Position numbers and translations under genes: made by a program | Notes under the pieces: model-generated | What the model saw: only the letters and a program-made list of their open reading frames with translations | The model's database searches: none | Told to the model about the DNA's origin: nothing | NCBI GenBank assembly: GCA_037974665.1 | Contig: CM075783.1 | Span: 18,136,762 to 18,200,761 of the forward strand | Reading direction: 5' to 3' | DNA: 64,000 nt | Source of the DNA: Ehretia macrophylla | Lineage: Eukaryota; Streptophyta; Magnoliopsida; Boraginales; Ehretiaceae | Part shown: positions 58,926 to 64,000 of the stretch, piece by piece | Layout: each line of letters opens with the position of its first letter | Numbering within the stretch: the first letter of the stretch is position 1

Positions 58926-59655
58926 ATAATTAGCTGAAGATGAAAAAAATGATTATTTTCTTTAAGCACTTCATTTTTAATGTTATGGTCTTCTTTGAAA
59001 TTCGTAGCTTTAATTAGCTGAAGATGAGGCTAGAACCATTGTGATGCATCTAAATGTGAAAGCATGATGATTTAATACGACAGATACTATAAAGTTTATC
59101 CTAGATCCTCCTTTTGTTTTATTAGATGTAACCAGCTTTGCCTCATGAGGTTCATAAATTTGCATAACATTGCCATTCATATTATGAAACGATTACTCCG
59201 TATTTATCATCTTATCAGTGACAGCGAAAGGCAAAAAATATCATTTAACAGAAGGGAAAATACTTAGAAGATTCTTAGAAGTGAATCTCCCTAGCTATTT
59301 TTATGAATTTTGGATATGTAATTACTGATTTGTTTGTTTTACTTTTTCTTCACTTGCAGCAATAATATTTTTCGTAAGTTGATAGCCTCGTTAATTTAAT
59401 CTCAATACGTACTATGAGTACGTGACACTGTTTCGCAATTGGCTTAACTTTTATCTTCAACTCCTTTATAAGTGTTATCTTATACATAAATAAAACATTT
59501 TGAGCACATTTTTATTCACCTTTTTTTCACTCTTTACAAAGTACCTTTAAATAGTGTGCTAATATTTTACGATCTGCAACATTTATTTGTATCTAGTTTT
59601 AGGCTTTAGTCTTTTATTGTTGATAGCTTCAACACGTAAACCAAATGGAGTTAGT
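58926..59655 (-). repeat. Duplicated block, copy 2 (right part)
   Basis: Collinear with 8130-8842 plus 12772-12800 of copy 1 (e.g. aattagctgaagatgaggct; attactccgtatttatcatc; cttcaactcctttataagtg). In copy 2 the sequence passes uninterrupted through the point where the CRM element sits in copy 1 (gttgatagcttcaacac), so it gives the empty site. After aaatggag (59651) the copies part. Confidence 0.8.
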
Positions 59656-59894
59656 AGCAAAAAATGTTTTTTTTTAAAAAAGAATTCTATAACCTATAAA
59701 GATCTGAGTGAGGTCATAGAAGTTCCTTCAACTACGAGATTCTATATCACAAAAACCTCTCGGCGTATGTTAGCACTGTTAACATACACACCACCTCATG
59801 CATATACTTTTCTAGCCTAAACCCTAGAGTGGCCGATGTTTTTTTCTCTCTTCTTGACCTTTTTCTCTATCCCTTTTTTCCCTCCTAGCTCACC

Positions 59895-61140
59895 ATGGCT
59901 AAGGGGAAGAATACCTTTGGGACCCGTTCTAGCAGCAGGCTTCAGCCTTACTAGAGTAAATTTGAGGGAATGACCTCTCCCCCCCTCATTCCCAGAAAGA
60001 TGATGAGGGTCCTTCCTCTCCTCAAGTTGTTGCTGAATCAGAGTCTTCAGGTAACACTAATTCTTCTAAATCAGCCCTAGTCCCTTCCTTTGGTAAGGAT
60101 GCGTTTCCTCCTCTTAACTCCCCACTTGTAGAAGTTGAGGTTTGTGAAGAAGGGGAAGTTGGTTCCTATCCCGAATCTGTTCCTGAGACAGCTTTGAAAT
60201 CTCCAGAGAGTTTACCGAAAAGCAAGGTTTCCTAACCAAACAAGTCTCTTGCTAAGGGGTGGAAGAATTTGTTTGATGGGGAAATTCAAGGTCTTATCAA
60301 GTTTGAAGAAAAAAAGTTCGATATAGTAAATGGTAAAATAGTAGTGCCGAAGCAATTGATTGACAATGGCATAGCTTATTGGGAACATTGTATTGTGGGA
60401 CAATTCCTGGGAAGACCCCTCTCTTTTCACCAAGTAAAAGCTATGGTGGAGAATCAGTGGAAGCAGTTTGGAAAGGTAGAGATTATCTCGACTGAGGAAG
60501 GTTTGTTTATGTTTAGATTTGCTGATGTTACTAAGAGTAGCCTTGTTCTGGGTCAATTGTGGCACGTGGGAAATAGACCTATATTCTTGAGAATATGGAA
60601 GCCCAGAACTAGGCTTGAAAAGTTTAAATTGGATAGCTTCCCTATATGGGTCAAAATGAAGCAAATTCCTACTAAAATATGGACAAGTGAAGGATTGAGC
60701 TTACTGGCTAGCTACATGGGTACCCCCATACAAATGGACTCGATTACTGAGTCCATATCCTACAATTGGGATATGTTAGGGTATCCGTGGAAGTGGATCT
60801 AAGTAAAGAGTTACCTAAAAAATTCCATTGGATTTGGGTCTGGATGTTTCGGTTGATGTTCAAGTTATCTATACTTGGAGACCTAGAGTATGTTAACTAT
60901 GCAGACAATTTGGGCATAATGAGGATAAATGCCAAAATGTGAGAGAAGAATAACAAGCTAGAGATGATACCACTGAGAAAGTACCAACTCCTCAACATGT
61001 CTTAACAGAGGCACCAACTTCTCAGACTGAGGAGAAAAATGAGGATGATTGGAATGTTGCGCTGAAGAATAAAAATATTCCCAGGAGTAGTTCCCCTCCA
61101 AAGGAGAAACATACAGTTGATCCTCACCAGGCAGGGACCA
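59895..61140 (+). pseudogene. L1-type LINE ORF1-like gene with DUF4283 domain, broken
   Basis: A plausible start ATG at 59895 reads MAKGKNTFGTRSSSRLQPY then a TAG. The Ser/Pro-rich linker continues in another frame. The DUF4283 domain lies at 60269-60800: FDGEIQGLIKFEEKKFDIVN, CIVGQFLGRPLSFHQVKAMV, then WHVGNRPIFLRIWKP and DSFPIWVKMKQIPTKIW. A degenerate zinc knuckle (LCRQFGHNEDKC, with a stop in front of it) follows near 60895-60935, then an acidic linker to about 61140. This is the nucleic-acid-binding ORF1/gag-like protein of plant L1 LINEs. ORF2 is absent; a copia LTR starts at 61148. Confidence 0.75.
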
Positions 61141-61147
61141 GCGAAGC

Positions 61148-62048
61148 TGTTAGGATATGATTTTAATTAATTTTTATTGGCTATGTTTTAGCAAAAATTA
61201 TGGATATTATTGTGTGGATATTTTGTGTTGAATTTTGTTATTACAGATAAGATGATTGAAGTATTCTAGTGCAAGTGTAATTCGAGTTAAGAGGAGTTCT
61301 AGTGCAAGAAGTATTAAAGCCAATAAGAGTCCAAGTGCAAATAGAGTTTATGTATTGAAGAGTTCTACATCTTTGGGGATAAGGTGATAAGGTGATGAAG
61401 TTTAAACTATCAAGAACTCTTGTGCAAAAGAGATAACTTTGAAGATACTTCTACCTATACTCGGTATCTACACCAATTTCCATAAATAGGCGTCTTAATT
61501 CTCTGTTGAATACACAGCGAGGCGTAAGCAAAAAATAAGCAGCAAAATCGTGAGTTAGCTGTAGGCTGTCTGTGTCAGGTCATGTTGCAACATGCTGGGT
61601 AACAGAGTGTACTGAATGTTCTATTTAGTGTTACAACATAGTCTGTTTTAAGTCAAATGTATTGACCAATCCATCTAGAGTTTCAAGACTCTTTTTATGT
61701 ATTTTGTATTCATTTTTTGGGACAAGAAGGTGTGTTCTCGGGAGAAAACTTTGTAAGTCGAGGGGAGCTCGCCAAACTAGAGAATCTATTAAGGGAGTCT
61801 TACACCTAGGCAGCAAGGGTTAAGAGGGAGTCTTCAATTGCGTAAGTTCCATTGGTGTCTGTAATCTCTTGAAACTTAGTGGATTGGTTTGTTGGCCAGG
61901 GAGTAGCCGCGTGGACGTAGACCGAGTTGGTTGAACCACATTAAAATTTGATGTGTCCTTATATTTATCGCAACAAATTTACTTTCCTGCAAATTTACTT
62001 AATTGATTTGTTTAATTATCAAATTAATTAAGAGGCCAGAAACTATCA
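61148..62048 (+). repeat. 5' LTR of the SIRE-like element
   Basis: About 901 bp, from TGTTAGGATATG to AACTATCA. TATA-like CCATAAATAGGCG is at 61480-61492. The left flank is the LINE ORF1 relic. The partner LTR is not in the window, so the ends are set by TG/CA and the adjacent primer-binding site. Confidence 0.6.
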
Positions 62049-62107
62049 ATTGGCATCAAGAGCAGGTTACTGAACTAACTCAGTTAGATCTTTGGGAAAA
62101 CTTTTAT

Positions 62108-62920
62108 GGCTATTTTTGTAGGTATGGACACAACTCGTGATGAAGATTTAGATAATTCTTCTGAAAGTGACACGGGACACACCAGCAACTATGTTGCATT
62201 CACTGTTGCAACATGACAGAATGACAGAAAGTCTGGTTCAGCCGATGTCGCACCAACCGTTGCAACAACAACCACAACAGAACATGTGCTATCAGATGAA
62301 AGCAACATGATTTTAGAAACTGAGAGTGATAATGATCTGGATGAAGAAGGAATCATGAAAGCATACAAGGAGATGTACGAAAAATGGCTGATTGTATGCA
62401 AGAAGAATCAAGAGCTTGAAGGAAGATCAATGAATTAGATGAACAAAAAGTTGACTTGACAAAATCAATGAGAAACCATCAGATCCAACCAGCCAAGAGT
62501 CAACTGAATATTGAAGAGTTGCAACTGAAGTTTAAACAAACTCAGCGAAATGTGAAGATGTTGAATTCAAGTAGCTTGAAGCTTGATCATATGTTGTCAA
62601 TTCAAAAGCCAAATGGAGATCATACTGGACTTGGGTTCTAAGAAGGTACTTCAACTGGAAAAACTATTTTTGTCAAAGAAACTGAGGAGGCGAAGCTAGA
62701 ACTACATGTTGCAACATCGCCTACAGCAAAGGCAAAAATTCCAGAAGAAAAACGAAAAAGATTTATTCCAATCTATCATTACTGCGGCATTTTTAGACAC
62801 ATTAGACCACGATGCTACAGGTATATAAAGGATTTGAAAAGAGGTATGTTTGTCAATCCCTTCATTTATGGTAAACCTAGGAAATCACCAAAAGTAAGGG
62901 TTGATTTGTCGCAATAGAAC
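62108..62920 (+). pseudogene. SIRE-like gag, degenerate
   Basis: After the primer-binding site, an acidic stretch (62140-62360) and a region resembling the coiled gag C-terminus (QPAKSQLNIEELQLKFKQTQ, 62480-62540) are in broken frames. The zinc knuckle near 62778-62820 reads YHYCGIFRHIRPRCY, lacking the first Cys of CX2CX4HX4C. Stops at about 62436, 62639 and 62918 interrupt the region. Confidence 0.5.
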
Positions 62921-64000
62921 TTGAAACAAATCTGGGTAAGAAAATCTATACATATTTGTCTAGTTGCTTACACCTTATTACAAGCTTGTACTACTAACTC
63001 ATGGTATTTTGATAGTGGTTGTTCTAGACATATGACTGAAGATCGAGGTATGTTGACAAATTATCGAAGTTGCTTAGAAGGTCAAGTAACATTTGGTGAT
63101 GGTGAGAAAGGTCGAGTTCTTGGGAAATAAACTCTAGCTATTGAAGGTTTTCCAAGATTAAAGAAGGTTCTTCATGTTCAAGGATTGAAAGCAAATCTCA
63201 TAAGCATTAGTCAGTTGTACGATCAAGGGTTGTTTGTTAAGTTCACCAAGGATAAGTGTCAAGTGTTTGATAGATCTAACAATTGTGTTCTTGCAGGAAC
63301 TAGATCAATAGACAATTGTTATATGTTGACCTCAATATGTGCACAAACTTTGTTGTGTCAGAATAATTTACTTGATAATGCTGAAATCTGGCACCAAAAG
63401 TTAGGTCATTTAAATTTTAAAATGTTTAACAAGATTGTAAACATATGAGCAGTACGAGGTATTCTAAAGTTGAATTGTAAAAAATTCAAGGTCTACGAAT
63501 CATGTCAGATCGACAAAAAGGTAAGGGAAACACATAAAATGTTGCAATATATCTCAACCAAAAGGACACTAGAACTGTTACATATGGATCTTATAGGTCC
63601 AACTCAAACAGAAAGTATTGGTGGAAAAAGGTATGTTTTTGTATGTGTTGATGATTTTTCTAGATATACTTGGGTAGATTGTATTAGAGAAAAATCTGAC
63701 ACTTTTGATGCATTCAAAAAATTGTGCTTAAGGTTAAGAACAGAGAAAAGTTGAAACATAGGAAAGATTGTTAGAATAAAAAGTGATCATGGTAGGGAAT
63801 TTGAAAACTTTGCATTTTCTGAATTTTGCACTGAACAAGGAATATCACATGAGTTTTCAGCACCAAAAACACCTCAACAGAATGGTGTAGTCGAAAGAAA
63901 AAATAGGGTTCTCCAGGAGATGGCTCGAGTCATGCTAAATGAAAAGAACATTCCACATAGGTTTTAGGCTGAAACAATTAATACAACATGTCACACAATA
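62921..64000 (+). pseudogene. SIRE-like pol start: protease-like, integrase
   Basis: The frame shows WYFDSGCSRHMTEDRG (aspartic protease end, from 63002), then VLHVQGLKANLISISQL, the pre-integrase WHQKLGHLNF, and the integrase core with LELLHMDLIGPTQTES, FVCVDDFSRYTWVD, SDHGREFENF and TPQQNGVVERKNR. Stops at 63127 (TAA), 63446 (TGA), 63752 (TGA) and 63966 (TAG) kill it. Similarity is to the SIRE/Maximus lineage of copia. Confidence 0.8.

Larger units (their letters stand above)
61148..64000 (+). mobile_element. SIRE-like Ty1/copia element, 5' part, runs off the right edge
   Basis: The 5' LTR (61148-62048) is followed by a primer-binding-site-like TTGGCATCAAGAGCAGG (62050-62066), a degenerate gag (about 62108-62900) and the start of pol. 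Stops in gag and pol show the copy is dead. RT, RNase H and the 3' LTR would be to the right. Confidence 0.8.

Noticed and set aside
60212..60664. 150-codon minus-strand open frame
   Set aside because: Antisense to the DUF4283 region of the LINE ORF1 relic.
1..64000. tRNA, rRNA or other structured RNA genes
   Set aside because: I looked for T-loop-like GTTCGAATC motifs and conserved rRNA stretches and found none with convincing context; a tRNAscan or Infernal run would be decisive.

Overview
The window is nuclear DNA from a flowering plant, most likely a eudicot; I cannot name the species. It is AT-rich and has GT-AG introns. It carries plant DC1 (divergent C1) genes, Ty1/copia, Ty3/gypsy and L1-type retroelements, MITE-like repeats and a piece that looks like plant mitochondrial DNA. 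I found no tRNA, rRNA, CRISPR or bacterial-type operon.

The only cellular gene that reads as intact is a two-exon DC1 gene on the minus strand (14094-16407, 711 codons predicted). Around it lie the remains of a DC1 cluster: a plus-strand copy at 12794-13497, relics at 18640-18960, 30200-30640 and 40485-41765, and a nearly full-length copy with three frameshifts at 42976-45203. A second cellular sequence has been duplicated with the cluster: exons of the GINS complex subunit PSF3. They lie in a block present at 3640-8842, again at 49110-51825 plus 58926-59650, and in part at 42000-42840. All recognisable PSF3 copies are broken.

Mobile elements make up much of the rest. From left to right they are: a broken gypsy 5' end (1-1653); a probable solo LTR (1659-3631); a very young, internally deleted CRM-type gypsy element (8843-12771) with apparently identical LTRs and a 5-bp target duplication (TSD); a MITE (22155-22597); a solo LTR with perfect TSD (25359-27593) inside a LINE 3' end (to about 28420); two LTR-like arms in inverted orientation (28620-29971 and 31519-32790) around a long inverted repeat (30704-31257); a complete but dead copia element (34497-39797) nested in an older copia gag relic; two more solo LTRs (52203-55854 and 57423-58892) inside a putative mitochondrial insertion that carries nad2 exon sequence; a LINE ORF1 relic (59895-61140); and a SIRE-like copia element that runs off the right edge (61148-64000).

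Inferred order of events: a DC1/PSF3 segment was duplicated several times. The copies then decayed, and retroelements and organelle DNA broke them up. The CRM insertion is the most recent event visible. I see no evidence of a new multi-gene system. The most informative features are the modular DC1 expansion, the PSF3 co-duplication, the nad2-bearing organelle insert and the deleted but recently mobile CRM element.
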